Assembly (NCBI RefSeq): GCF_022815645.1
Contig: NZ_JALGRO010000001.1
Span: 62,001 to 126,000, forward strand
Length of the DNA: 64,000 nucleotides
DNA from: Curtobacterium sp. VKM Ac-2922
GTDB lineage: Bacteria; Actinomycetota; Actinomycetes; Actinomycetales; Microbacteriaceae
Direction: 5' to 3'
The translations under genes were made by a program, and so were the position numbers. This document shows, piece by piece, positions 9,902 through 17,135 of this stretch (its first letter is position 1; each line of letters starts with the position of its first letter). Below the pieces are notes generated by a model. That model saw only the letters and a program-made list of their open reading frames with translations, did no database searches and was not told the DNA's origin.

Positions 9902-9985
9902 GGTTCCTCGTCGGTGGGTGCTGCTGGGTGGCGCGCCCGTGGGCAGGACGGCTGACGTCGATTGTCCCATGCCCCGGACCAGGAC

Positions 9986-10029
9986 CGGACGGGAGGCGCG
10001 GTGCGGCCTGGCACCGCGCCTCCCGTCCG
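9986..10029 (-). terminator. Long hairpin terminator, GGAGGC-CGGTGC family
   Basis: Perfect 19-base stem with a 6-base loop; the left arm contains GGGAGGCGCGGTGC. It lies between the end of the secreted-protein array (stop at 10122) and lepA. It has no strong T run, typical for this genome's terminators. It belongs to a family of related hairpins at 36437, 45716, 50997 and 61321. Confidence 0.7.
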
Positions 10030-10121
10030 TCCGGCCCGTCGCCCTCCTGCACCGCTCACGGTCGCGCGTCCGCGCGCCGGGTTCGGACGGCGCGCCGGTG
10101 CCGGCGGCGTGCCGCAGCGGA

Positions 10122-11186
10122 TCACGTGGTCGAGCCGGAGAACTGGAACTCCACGTCGAAGGTGCCCGGTGTGGCGCTGTTCCGGACGGCCAGCGGCGCC
10201 GTCCACCGCAGCTGTCCTCCGGCCGGCAGGTGCACGCTCGTGCCCGTGCCCAGGACGGTCCCGCGCAACGACGTCCCTCCGGGCCCGAGGACGACCGTGG
10301 CGGAGATCGCCGGTACGGCGGTCCACGGGTCGTCCGGACTCGCCCGGTACGCGCCGACGAGCTTGCGCGTCCCCACGACGAAGTTGGTCCCCTGGGGTGC
10401 GGTCGCCTGGAAGACGGTCTGCCGCAGCGCGTCGATCGGCGCGGTGGTCGTCATCCCGAACGACACGTCGACGGTGTCGCCGACCCGGACGGTCGCCGGG
10501 GTGCCGTCACCGACGGGGGCGATCCCGCCGTTGACGGGCGGCGTCACCGTGCCGTCGCCGGTCAGGAACGACGTGTCGACCGTGCCGATCGGGTACCCAC
10601 TGCCGTCGTCGCCCTCGAGCACGTCGTCGTTGCCGCCGCGGTTCCCCGTCCCGATGTGGAACCCGGTCAGCACGTTCTGCAGCGCCAGGCCGCCGTCGTG
10701 GGCAACCCACCGCCAGTCCTGCACTGCCGAGCCGTTGCACGGCGCGACGGAGAAGACCAGCCCGTACCCGGTCAGACACGCCGTCGGTGCGCTCGCGACG
10801 GAGAGCGGTCCGACGCTGTCCAGGACCGGTGTGGTCCACGCCGGCCCCCGGGCAGCGGCGGCAGCCGCCGACGTGCCGGCGAGGGCGCGACCGGCGTACC
10901 CGTTCTCGACCGCGGCGGCGAACCACTGCAGCTGCCCGGTGGAGTTCGAGGGCACCGTCGAGAACACGAGCGGTCCGGTCAGGCGCGCTGCCGTCGGCGG
11001 TGCGTCCGTCGGGGCGACGTTCGACGGGGCGGTGTCCGACGGGGCGGTGTCCGACGGGGCGGTGTCCGACGGAGTCGCGAGCGCGGGCTCCGCGCTCGGC
11101 GTGAGGGCGACAGCAGCGGCGATGGCGGCGGGGAGGACCACGGCGGTCGTCGCCGCGACGGAGACCGCGCGGAGCAAGCGGCGCAC
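10122..11186 (-). CDS. Secreted protein of a five-member paralogous array, copy A (unrecognised family)
   Basis: 354 residues from the GTG at 11186, chosen for AGGA eight bases upstream; a GTG at 11210 is possible. A signal peptide ([20 protein letters not shown]) is followed by a low-complexity SDTAP repeat linker. The next domain has WFAAAVENG, then CLTGYG...C-N-G-S...QDWRW...ALQN, which resembles one ricin-type beta-trefoil repeat, then a Ser/Thr-rich beta-type C-terminal domain ending [12 protein letters not shown]. It is the last gene of the array. No function can be named. Confidence 0.75.
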   Translation of the reverse strand: MRRLLRAVSVAATTAVVLPAAIAAAVALTPSAEPALATPSDTAPSDTAPSDTAPSNVAPTDAPPTAARLTGPLVFSTVPSNSTGQLQWFAAAVENGYAGRALAGTSAAAAAARGPAWTTPVLDSVGPLSVASAPTACLTGYGLVFSVAPCNGSAVQDWRWVAHDGGLALQNVLTGFHIGTGNRGGNDDVLEGDDGSGYPIGTVDTSFLTGDGTVTPPVNGGIAPVGDGTPATVRVGDTVDVSFGMTTTAPIDALRQTVFQATAPQGTNFVVGTRKLVGAYRASPDDPWTAVPAISATVVLGPGGTSLRGTVLGTGTSVHLPAGGQLRWTAPLAVRNSATPGTFDVEFQFSGSTT

Positions 11187-11215
11187 GGAGATGTTCCTGT
11201 CGTTCGGCACCGTGG

Positions 11216-12301
11216 TCAGTCCGTCTGCCCGGAGATCGTGAAGGCCAGGTCGTACGTGCCCGGTGTCGCGCTGTTCCGGACGGTCAGCGGAACGGTCCAC
11301 CGGATCTGGCCGCCGGCGGGCAGGTGCACGCTGCTCGTGGCCGGGACGGTCCCGACGAGCGAGGTCCCCCCGGCCGCCAGGCGCACGGTGGCGGACAGCG
11401 CCCCGGACGTCACCCACGGGGCGTCCGGGGCGGTGCGCCACGCACCGACGATCGTGCGGGTCCCCACCACGAACCCGGCACCGGCGGGTGGCTTCGCGGT
11501 GATCCCGATGTCCTGCAGCGCGTCGATCGGTGCCGTGGCCGTCATCCCGAACGACACGTCCACGGTGTCGCCGATCCGGACGGTCGCCGGGGTGCCGTCG
11601 CCGACCGGCGCGATCCCGCCGTTGACGGGCGCCGTCACCGTGCCGTCGCCGGTCAGGAACGACGTGTCGACCGTGCCGATCGGGTAATGCGTGCCGTCGT
11701 CGCCCTCCAGGACGTCGTCGTTGCCGCCGCGGTTGCCTGTCCCGAGGTGGTTGCCGGTCTGCACGTTCTGCAACGCCAGGCCCGAGTCGTGGCCCACCCA
11801 CCGCCAGTCCTGCATCGCCGAGCCGTCACACGACTGGACCGCGAAGTATCCGGTCAGGCACGACGTCGGCGCACTCACCACCGAGAGCGGCCCGACGCCG
11901 TCGAGCGACGGGGTCGTCCACGCCGGGCCTCGGGCTGCGGCGGCAGCGGCACTCGTGGCGGCGAGCGCACTGCCGTGGTACCCGTTCTCGACCGCGGCGG
12001 CGAACCACTGCAGCTGGCCGGTGGTGTTCGACGGCACGGTCGAGAACACGAGCGGCCCGGTCAGGCGCGCCGCTGTCGGATCGGCCCTCGACGGATCGGT
12101 GTTCGTCGGGGCGGTCGTCGTCGGTGCGTTCTTCGTCGGGACGGCCTTCGTCAGGACGGCGTCGGACGGGGCCGCAGGGGCGGGCACCGCGTTCGGAGTG
12201 AGGGCGACAGCAGCGGCGACCGCGGCAGGGACGACCACGACGGCGGTCGCTGCGATCGAGACCGCGCGCAGCAGCCTGCGCGGGGATGGGAGGTGGAGCA
12301 C
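11216..12301 (-). CDS. Secreted protein of the paralogous array, copy B
   Basis: 361 residues, GTG start with AGGA seven bases upstream. It is the copy closest to A: both share [23 protein letters not shown] and [13 protein letters not shown], and the C-terminal Ig-like or DUF11-like region starting [18 protein letters not shown] signal peptide ([20 protein letters not shown]) and a Thr/Pro/Ala linker precede the folded part. The two cysteines around the QDWRW block are conserved and could form a disulphide. Transcription probably runs E to A through this gene. Function unknown. Confidence 0.75.
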   Translation of the reverse strand: MLHLPSPRRLLRAVSIAATAVVVVPAAVAAAVALTPNAVPAPAAPSDAVLTKAVPTKNAPTTTAPTNTDPSRADPTAARLTGPLVFSTVPSNTTGQLQWFAAAVENGYHGSALAATSAAAAAARGPAWTTPSLDGVGPLSVVSAPTSCLTGYFAVQSCDGSAMQDWRWVGHDSGLALQNVQTGNHLGTGNRGGNDDVLEGDDGTHYPIGTVDTSFLTGDGTVTAPVNGGIAPVGDGTPATVRIGDTVDVSFGMTATAPIDALQDIGITAKPPAGAGFVVGTRTIVGAWRTAPDAPWVTSGALSATVRLAAGGTSLVGTVPATSSVHLPAGGQIRWTVPLTVRNSATPGTYDLAFTISGQTD

Positions 12302-12328
12302 GTGATGGTCCTGTCGTTCGGTGGGGCC

Positions 12329-12400
12329 GGGTCAGTTCGTGGTGCCGGGTCAGTTCGTGGTGCCGGGTCAGTTCGTGGTGCCGGGTCAGTTCGTGGTGCC
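12329..12400. repeat. 18-bp unit tandemly repeated four times across the 3' end of copy C
   Basis: Four head-to-tail copies of GGGTCAGTTCGTGGTGCC (plus strand). On the minus strand each unit encodes Gly-Thr-Thr-Asn-stop, the last codons of copy C. The innermost unit holds the real stop and the other three lie after it, so this looks like replication-slippage expansion of the gene end. There are no spacers, so it is not a CRISPR. Confidence 0.95.
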
Positions 12401-13411
12401 GGCGATGGTGAAGGTCAGATCGGACGTCCCCGGGGTCGCGGTCGCCGACGCCGTCAGCGGCACCCGCCATCGCAGGTCGGCTCCCTCGGGGAGCTGCACC
12501 GCGGCAGTCGGCTCGGCGATCGTGCCGGTGAACGTCCGCCCGTCCGCCGACACCGACCCGGCCGCCCGGAGTGCGGCCTGCGTGGCCCACGCGTCGGACG
12601 ACGCCGGTCGGAGCGCGCCGTCGAGCGCGGTGAGCGCCGGGTCGAACGTCGTGCCGACGGGCGCCTGCACCGTGATCGTCGTGGCGTGCAACGCCGTGAT
12701 CGCCGACGTCGTGCGCACGCCGACGAAGACGTCGGTGGTGCCGCCCGGGGCGACGGACGCCGGGGTGCCCTGTCCGAGCGCGTCGATGCCGCCGTTCGCG
12801 GGCGGGGTGACGGCACCGCCGCCGTCGGGCGTCAGGCGCGACAGGTCGTACAGGCCGGCGAACCCGACGCGGGGGAACCCCTGCAGGTAGTCGGAGTACG
12901 TGGCGTCCAGCGCCCCGGTCGACAGGTACCTCCCGGTGGCGGGGTTCTGCAGGGTGGTCCCGCCCGGGATCGTCGTCCACGCGAATTGCTGCTCGGGTGA
13001 GCCGTCACAGCGGAGCACGTGGTAGAAGACGCCGTACGTGTCGTCCGTCAGACAGCCGTCGTCGGACGTGCGGATGAGCGGTCCGGTTCCCCCGACCACC
13101 GGCGTGGTCCACTCGTCCCCCTGCGGGAGTGCAGACGCGCTCGTCGCGAACTCCGCGAACGCCGATCCCTGGTCCTCCCCCTTCGCGATGAACCAGCCGG
13201 TGCCGTCGGCGTTCGAGAAGACGAGTTCACCGCGCAGCCTGTCAGCCGCGGGCTGTGCGTCGGTCGCCGGGGCCGCCGGGCTCGCCGGGCTCGCCGGTGC
13301 AGCGGTCGCCGGGTCGGCTGTGCTCGCCTGCGCAGCGAGCACGGCGGACGCGAGGGTGGCCGCGACGACGGTCGCGGTCACGAGTCGGTGTGGGGATGGG
13401 CGGAAGGGCAT
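12386..13411 (-). CDS. Secreted protein of the paralogous array, copy C
   Basis: 341 residues from ATG 13411 with AGGA upstream. A signal peptide (HRLVTATVVAATLASAVLAA) is followed by an Ala/Pro linker. The same domain order as its neighbours follows: RLRGELVFSNADGTGWFIA, then CLTDD...C-D-G-S...Q, then LQNPATGRYLSTG, then a C-terminal beta-type domain ending SDLTFTIAGTTN. It is more diverged than copies A and B. The stop codon lies in an 18-bp tandem repeat. Function unknown. Confidence 0.75.
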   Translation of the reverse strand: MPFRPSPHRLVTATVVAATLASAVLAAQASTADPATAAPASPASPAAPATDAQPAADRLRGELVFSNADGTGWFIAKGEDQGSAFAEFATSASALPQGDEWTTPVVGGTGPLIRTSDDGCLTDDTYGVFYHVLRCDGSPEQQFAWTTIPGGTTLQNPATGRYLSTGALDATYSDYLQGFPRVGFAGLYDLSRLTPDGGGAVTPPANGGIDALGQGTPASVAPGGTTDVFVGVRTTSAITALHATTITVQAPVGTTFDPALTALDGALRPASSDAWATQAALRAAGSVSADGRTFTGTIAEPTAAVQLPEGADLRWRVPLTASATATPGTSDLTFTIAGTTN

Positions 13412-13503
13412 GGTCGTCCTGTCGTGCGTCGATGTGGTCGGTGTGTGCTGTGGGTCGGATGCGGGTGCGGGTCGTGGTCGGTGCCTGTCGGGCACTCGCC
13501 CCG

Positions 13504-14484
13504 TCAGTCCGTGGTGCCGCTGATGGTGAAGCGCATGTCGACGGTGCCCGCGGGCGTGGTCGCGCCGGCGACGAGCGGGGCGCTCCACCGCAGCTCGGCG
13601 CCCTTCGGCAGCCGCAGCTGCGTCCCGGTGTCGCTGATCGTGCCCTGGAACGTGGTGCCGTCGGCCGAGAGCGATCCCGACACGGTCAGCGCCGGCTCGA
13701 CCGTCCACGGGGCCGCGGCGTCCGACCGGACGGAACCGGCGAGGCTGGCGGTGCCCGGCCGGAACGACAGTCCCGCGGGTGCCGTGACCGTGACGCTCGA
13801 CCGGTGCAGCACGCCGACGGCCGCGGTGGTGGTCATGCCGAACGCGACGTCCACCGGTTCCCCGGGCGCGACGGTCGCGGGGACGCCGATGCCGACCGGG
13901 TCGATCCCGCCACCCGTGGGCGGTGTGCCGCCGGACAGACGGGCCGTGTCGATCGCGCCGGCGTAGAACGCCCCGATCGAGCCCTGCAGAGAGTCGTCGT
14001 ACCCGTTCGAGGCCGTCCCGAGGAAGGTCCGCGTGTCGGCGTTCCGCAGTCCGCGTCCGTTCGGCACGGTGTCCCACGAGTACCGCTGTGCGTCGCTGCC
14101 GTCGCACGCGACCAGGATCATGGCCGGGTCGTGCATCTGCAGGCAGCGGCCCGGGTCCTCCGCCGGTGAGATCACACCGGTGGCACCCTCGGCGGGGACG
14201 GTCCAGGTGCTGCCGGTGGGCAGACCCGCTTCCGTTGGCGACCAGAGGGCCTCCACGAACCCCTGGCCCTCTCGTGTGTCGCCGGCGATGAACCAACCGC
14301 TGCCGCCGGGGAAGAGCGTCTGGAACGCGAGCTCCCCGGTCAGTCGGTCGTCGGCTCGCGGGGCCGCGGGCGTCCCCTGGGACGGCAGCGCCTGCACGGA
14401 GACGATCGCCGCGGACACGATCGCGACGGCAGCAGCGGTCAGGGCGATCCCGGTGCGGGACCGGCGTGTGCGGTCGCCGCTCAT
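13504..14484 (-). CDS. Secreted protein of the paralogous array, copy D
   Basis: 326 residues; the ATG overlaps the copy E stop as ATGA, so the two are translationally coupled. The N-terminus has RTRRSRTG followed by a hydrophobic segment (ALTAAAVAIVSAAIVSVQAL), a signal peptide or membrane anchor. The family core is present: DRLTGELAFQTLF, GSGWFIAGD, CLQMHDP...C-D-G-S, FLGTASNGYDDSLQG and a C-terminus MRFTISGTTD. The Q-x-W block of the other copies is QRYSW here. Function unknown. Confidence 0.75.
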   Translation of the reverse strand: MSGDRTRRSRTGIALTAAAVAIVSAAIVSVQALPSQGTPAAPRADDRLTGELAFQTLFPGGSGWFIAGDTREGQGFVEALWSPTEAGLPTGSTWTVPAEGATGVISPAEDPGRCLQMHDPAMILVACDGSDAQRYSWDTVPNGRGLRNADTRTFLGTASNGYDDSLQGSIGAFYAGAIDTARLSGGTPPTGGGIDPVGIGVPATVAPGEPVDVAFGMTTTAAVGVLHRSSVTVTAPAGLSFRPGTASLAGSVRSDAAAPWTVEPALTVSGSLSADGTTFQGTISDTGTQLRLPKGAELRWSAPLVAGATTPAGTVDMRFTISGTTD

Positions 14485-15491
14485 CGGTTCGCCCCTGCGA
14501 GCGTGAACTCCAGGTCGTCGGTACCGGCGGCCGCCCCGGCGTCGGCCGTGACGTCGATCGTCCAGCGCAGCTCGGCGCCCGCGGGCAGCCGGACCGGGCT
14601 GCCCGTGTCGGCGATCGTCCCGGTGAACGTCCGCCCGTCCGCGGCGACGGAGCCGCCGACCTGCAGCCCGGGGTCGAACGTCCAGCCGTCCGTCGCGGCG
14701 GCTCGTGTCACGCCGTCGATGCTCGTCAGGTCCTTCGCGAACGTGGTGCCCGTCGGCGCGTGCACGGTCACCGTCGTCGCGGGCAGGGCGGCCACGGGCG
14801 CGGTCGTCCGGGCGCCGAAGTGCACCGCTGCCGAGTCCCCCGCGGCCACCGTGGCCGGTGCGCCCTGTCCTGCCGGGTCGAATCCACCGTTCGCCGGCGG
14901 CGTCGTCGCGCCCGCCGACCGCAGGAACGACGTGTCGACCACTCCGACGGGGATCGTCGAGCCGTCGTCGCCCTCGAGCAGGCCGTCGCCCGAGGTGCTG
15001 CTCGTCCCGACGTGGAAGCCCGTGTCGACGTTCTGCAGCGCGGTCCCGCCGGGCACGTCCACCCACGTCCACTGTTGCGGCGGCGTGGTGTCGCACGGGT
15101 GCACGGTGAGGACCTGGCCGTGCCCCGACAGGCACGACCCGGGGTCGTCGACGGGCGTGAGCGTCCCCGTCCCACCGAGAGCGGGCGTCGTCCACTCCGC
15201 TCCACTGCCAGCGGCGTCGATGGCGCTCGAGCCGGCGTTCGCCAGGCCGAGGCCCTGGTCGACCGCCGCCGCGAACCACAGCGTCCGGCCGGCCGGCGCG
15301 GTCGAGAAGACGATCGGGCCCACCAGCCGGTCGTCAGCGCGAGCCGACGCCGCGGCCGACCGGGCGTCGGGTGTCGCGTCGGCGACGGCCGGTCCGGCGA
15401 CGGCCGACGCGGCGATCGCGCTCGACAGCAGCAGTGCGGCGACGACGGTCGCGGCCGTCGTGGGGCGAGGCGGGCGGAGGAAGGGGGTCAT
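14481..15491 (-). CDS. Secreted protein of the paralogous array, copy E (first in the transcript)
   Basis: 336 residues from ATG 15491. A signal peptide (ATVVAALLLSSAIAASAVAG) precedes DDRLVGPIVFSTAPAG, TLWFAAAVDQG, CLSGHG...C...QQWTW, ALQNVDTGFHVGTS and the C-terminal domain ending LEFTLAGANR. It is the first gene of the five-copy minus-strand array. The AT-rich bases at 15556-15577 contain a TAGAAT hexamer on the minus strand that may serve as its -10. The beta-trefoil-like repeat suggests, but does not prove, carbohydrate binding. Confidence 0.75.
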   Translation of the reverse strand: MTPFLRPPRPTTAATVVAALLLSSAIAASAVAGPAVADATPDARSAAASARADDRLVGPIVFSTAPAGRTLWFAAAVDQGLGLANAGSSAIDAAGSGAEWTTPALGGTGTLTPVDDPGSCLSGHGQVLTVHPCDTTPPQQWTWVDVPGGTALQNVDTGFHVGTSSTSGDGLLEGDDGSTIPVGVVDTSFLRSAGATTPPANGGFDPAGQGAPATVAAGDSAAVHFGARTTAPVAALPATTVTVHAPTGTTFAKDLTSIDGVTRAAATDGWTFDPGLQVGGSVAADGRTFTGTIADTGSPVRLPAGAELRWTIDVTADAGAAAGTDDLEFTLAGANR

Positions 15492-15615
15492 GCGGCAGGT
15501 CCAGTCGTGCGGGGGCAACGGAGCCGTCCCGACGCGTGACCACATCCGGACGAACACTTCGTATTCTACATATTGCTTGTCCGACCCGTGACACCGACGA
15601 CACGACCCGTGCGCG

Positions 15616-15644
15616 TTGTCCCGCTCCCGCCATCCTGGTAGTGT
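15616..15644 (+). promoter_or_regulatory. Candidate rpsT promoter
   Basis: TTGTCC-N17-TAGTGT, a good sigma-70-type pair with ideal spacing, about 110 bases upstream of rpsT. A start near 15651 would give a leader of roughly 100 bases. Confidence 0.6.
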
Positions 15645-15752
15645 TGCTTGCTGGCTTGCGCGTTCCCCGCCCACGGGTGGAACGCGAGACGACCAAGGGC
15701 CCCTCTACCCAGCGGTCGCATTCACCCGTACGAGACGAAGCAGGAGCACCAC

Positions 15753-16013
15753 ATGGCGAACATCAAGTCGCAGATGAAGCGCATCAAGACCAACCTGAAG
15801 GCCCAGGAGCGCAACAAGGCCTACAAGTCCGAGCTCAAGACGCTCATCCGTCACACCAACGAAGCCGTCACCGCTGGCGACAAGGAGAAGGCTGCTGCCG
15901 CTCTGGTCACCGCGACGAAGAAGCTCGACAAGGCCGTCAGCAAGGGCGTCCTCCACAAGAACCAGGCAGCGAACCGCAAGTCGGCCATCGCGAAGAAGGT
16001 CGCGTCGCTCTGA
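15753..16013 (+). CDS. rpsT: 30S ribosomal protein S20
   Basis: 86 residues, full family length, starting [14 protein letters not shown] and ending [11 protein letters not shown], very Lys- and Ala-rich as in S20. AGGAG precedes the ATG. S20 is a primary 16S rRNA binding protein. It is a monocistronic unit convergent with holA, with its own promoter and a strong terminator. Confidence 0.98.
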   Translation: MANIKSQMKRIKTNLKAQERNKAYKSELKTLIRHTNEAVTAGDKEKAAAALVTATKKLDKAVSKGVLHKNQAANRKSAIAKKVASL

Positions 16014-16028
16014 CGCACCGATCCCCTC

Positions 16029-16060
16029 GGAAGCCCCGCACCCTTCGGTGCGGGGCTTCC
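16029..16060 (+). terminator. rpsT terminator
   Basis: Perfect 14-base stem (GGAAGCCCCGCACC) with a CTTC tetraloop, 16 bases after the rpsT stop. It is followed by a modest GTCGTTT tract and could act in both directions between convergent rpsT and holA. Confidence 0.85.
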
Positions 16061-16115
16061 GTCGTTTCCGGGGCCCGTCTGGTTCCGCCGCTTCCGGACG
16101 GAGGCGCGACCCGCC

Positions 16116-17135
16116 TCAGCGCGCCTCGCCGCGTCGGGCGATGGTCCGGACCATGACCTCGAGTGCGTAGTGGGCGTCGCGCGACCCGCCCTTCACCGCG
16201 GTGTCGGCCTCGGCGATGCTGATGATCGCGTTCGCCAGCCCGGATTCACTCCACCCGGCGACGTCGCGCTGTGCACGCTGCACCTGCCACGGCGCCATCC
16301 CAAGGGCGGCGGCGGCCTGCCCGCTGGACCCGCGGAACGCACTGACCTTGGCCATCGTGCGGATCTTGCTGGCGAACGCGGCCACGATCGGTACCGGGGC
16401 CTCTCCGGTCGCGAGCGCATGCCGCAGTTCCACGATCGCGGGCGCGGACCGCCCAGCGAGGGCGATGTCGGCGACCTTGAACGCGTTCGTCTCGACCCGG
16501 CCGCCGTAGTACTTGTCGACGACCTTGTCGGTGATCTCCTGCGCTTCGTCCGCCAGGAGCTGCCGGCAGGCCGCGGCCAGTTCGGCGAGGTCGTCGGCGA
16601 AGGCGGCCACCAGGGTCCGGACCGCCGACGGCGCGATCGCACGACGGGCAGCACGGAACTCGGCGTTGACGAAGTCGATGCGGTCGGTCTCGCGCTTGAG
16701 CTCGTCGCACTGCACCTCGATGCCGCCCCCGACACCGCCGCGGATCGTGTCCAGCAGCTTCTTGCCGCGGACGCCGCCACCGTGCCGGAGCACGAGGGTG
16801 ACGTCGTCTGCGGGGGCGCCGAGGTACGAGATCGTCTCGGTGATGAACGCGTCGGTGCACTTCTCGACGTTGGTGACCCGCACCATCCGCGGTTCGCCGA
16901 ACAACGACGGGCTGGCAAGGGTCGCCAGCAGGCCGGGCGCGTACTGGTCGGCTTCGAGGTCGTGGACCTCGAGCGCGGGGTCTTCGCCGACGAGCAGGTC
17001 GCGCAGCATGCCGGTGGCGCGCTCGGCCAGGAAGGTCTCGGGGCCGGTGACCAGCACGACGGGCGCGGGACGGATGCCCGACCACGGGACCTGATCGATC
17101 TTCGCGGCGGCGCGCGCGGGCTTCTTGGCGGGCAT
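16116..17135 (-). CDS. holA: DNA polymerase III subunit delta
   Basis: 339 residues from ATG 17135 with AAGGA upstream. Delta-subunit features include VLVTGPETFLAERA near the start, the ADQYAPGLLATLASPSLFGEPRMVRV block and C-terminal AxxLGMAPWQVQRAQRDV. Delta is the wrench of the clamp loader that opens the beta sliding clamp. A long open frame continuous with comEC runs over most of this gene in another frame (see comEC). Convergent with rpsT. Confidence 0.94.
   Translation of the reverse strand: MPAKKPARAAAKIDQVPWSGIRPAPVVLVTGPETFLAERATGMLRDLLVGEDPALEVHDLEADQYAPGLLATLASPSLFGEPRMVRVTNVEKCTDAFITETISYLGAPADDVTLVLRHGGGVRGKKLLDTIRGGVGGGIEVQCDELKRETDRIDFVNAEFRAARRAIAPSAVRTLVAAFADDLAELAAACRQLLADEAQEITDKVVDKYYGGRVETNAFKVADIALAGRSAPAIVELRHALATGEAPVPIVAAFASKIRTMAKVSAFRGSSGQAAAALGMAPWQVQRAQRDVAGWSESGLANAIISIAEADTAVKGGSRDAHYALEVMVRTIARRGEAR

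Noticed and set aside
7994-9955. 653-codon open frame on the plus strand opposite lepA
   Set aside because: Long antisense frames are common in high-GC coding DNA; the minus-strand product is a clear LepA and the plus-strand translation is an Arg/Asp/Val-rich mirror.
12329-12400. Short tandem repeats considered as a CRISPR
   Set aside because: Units are directly adjacent with no spacers and coincide with a gene end; no cas genes are nearby.
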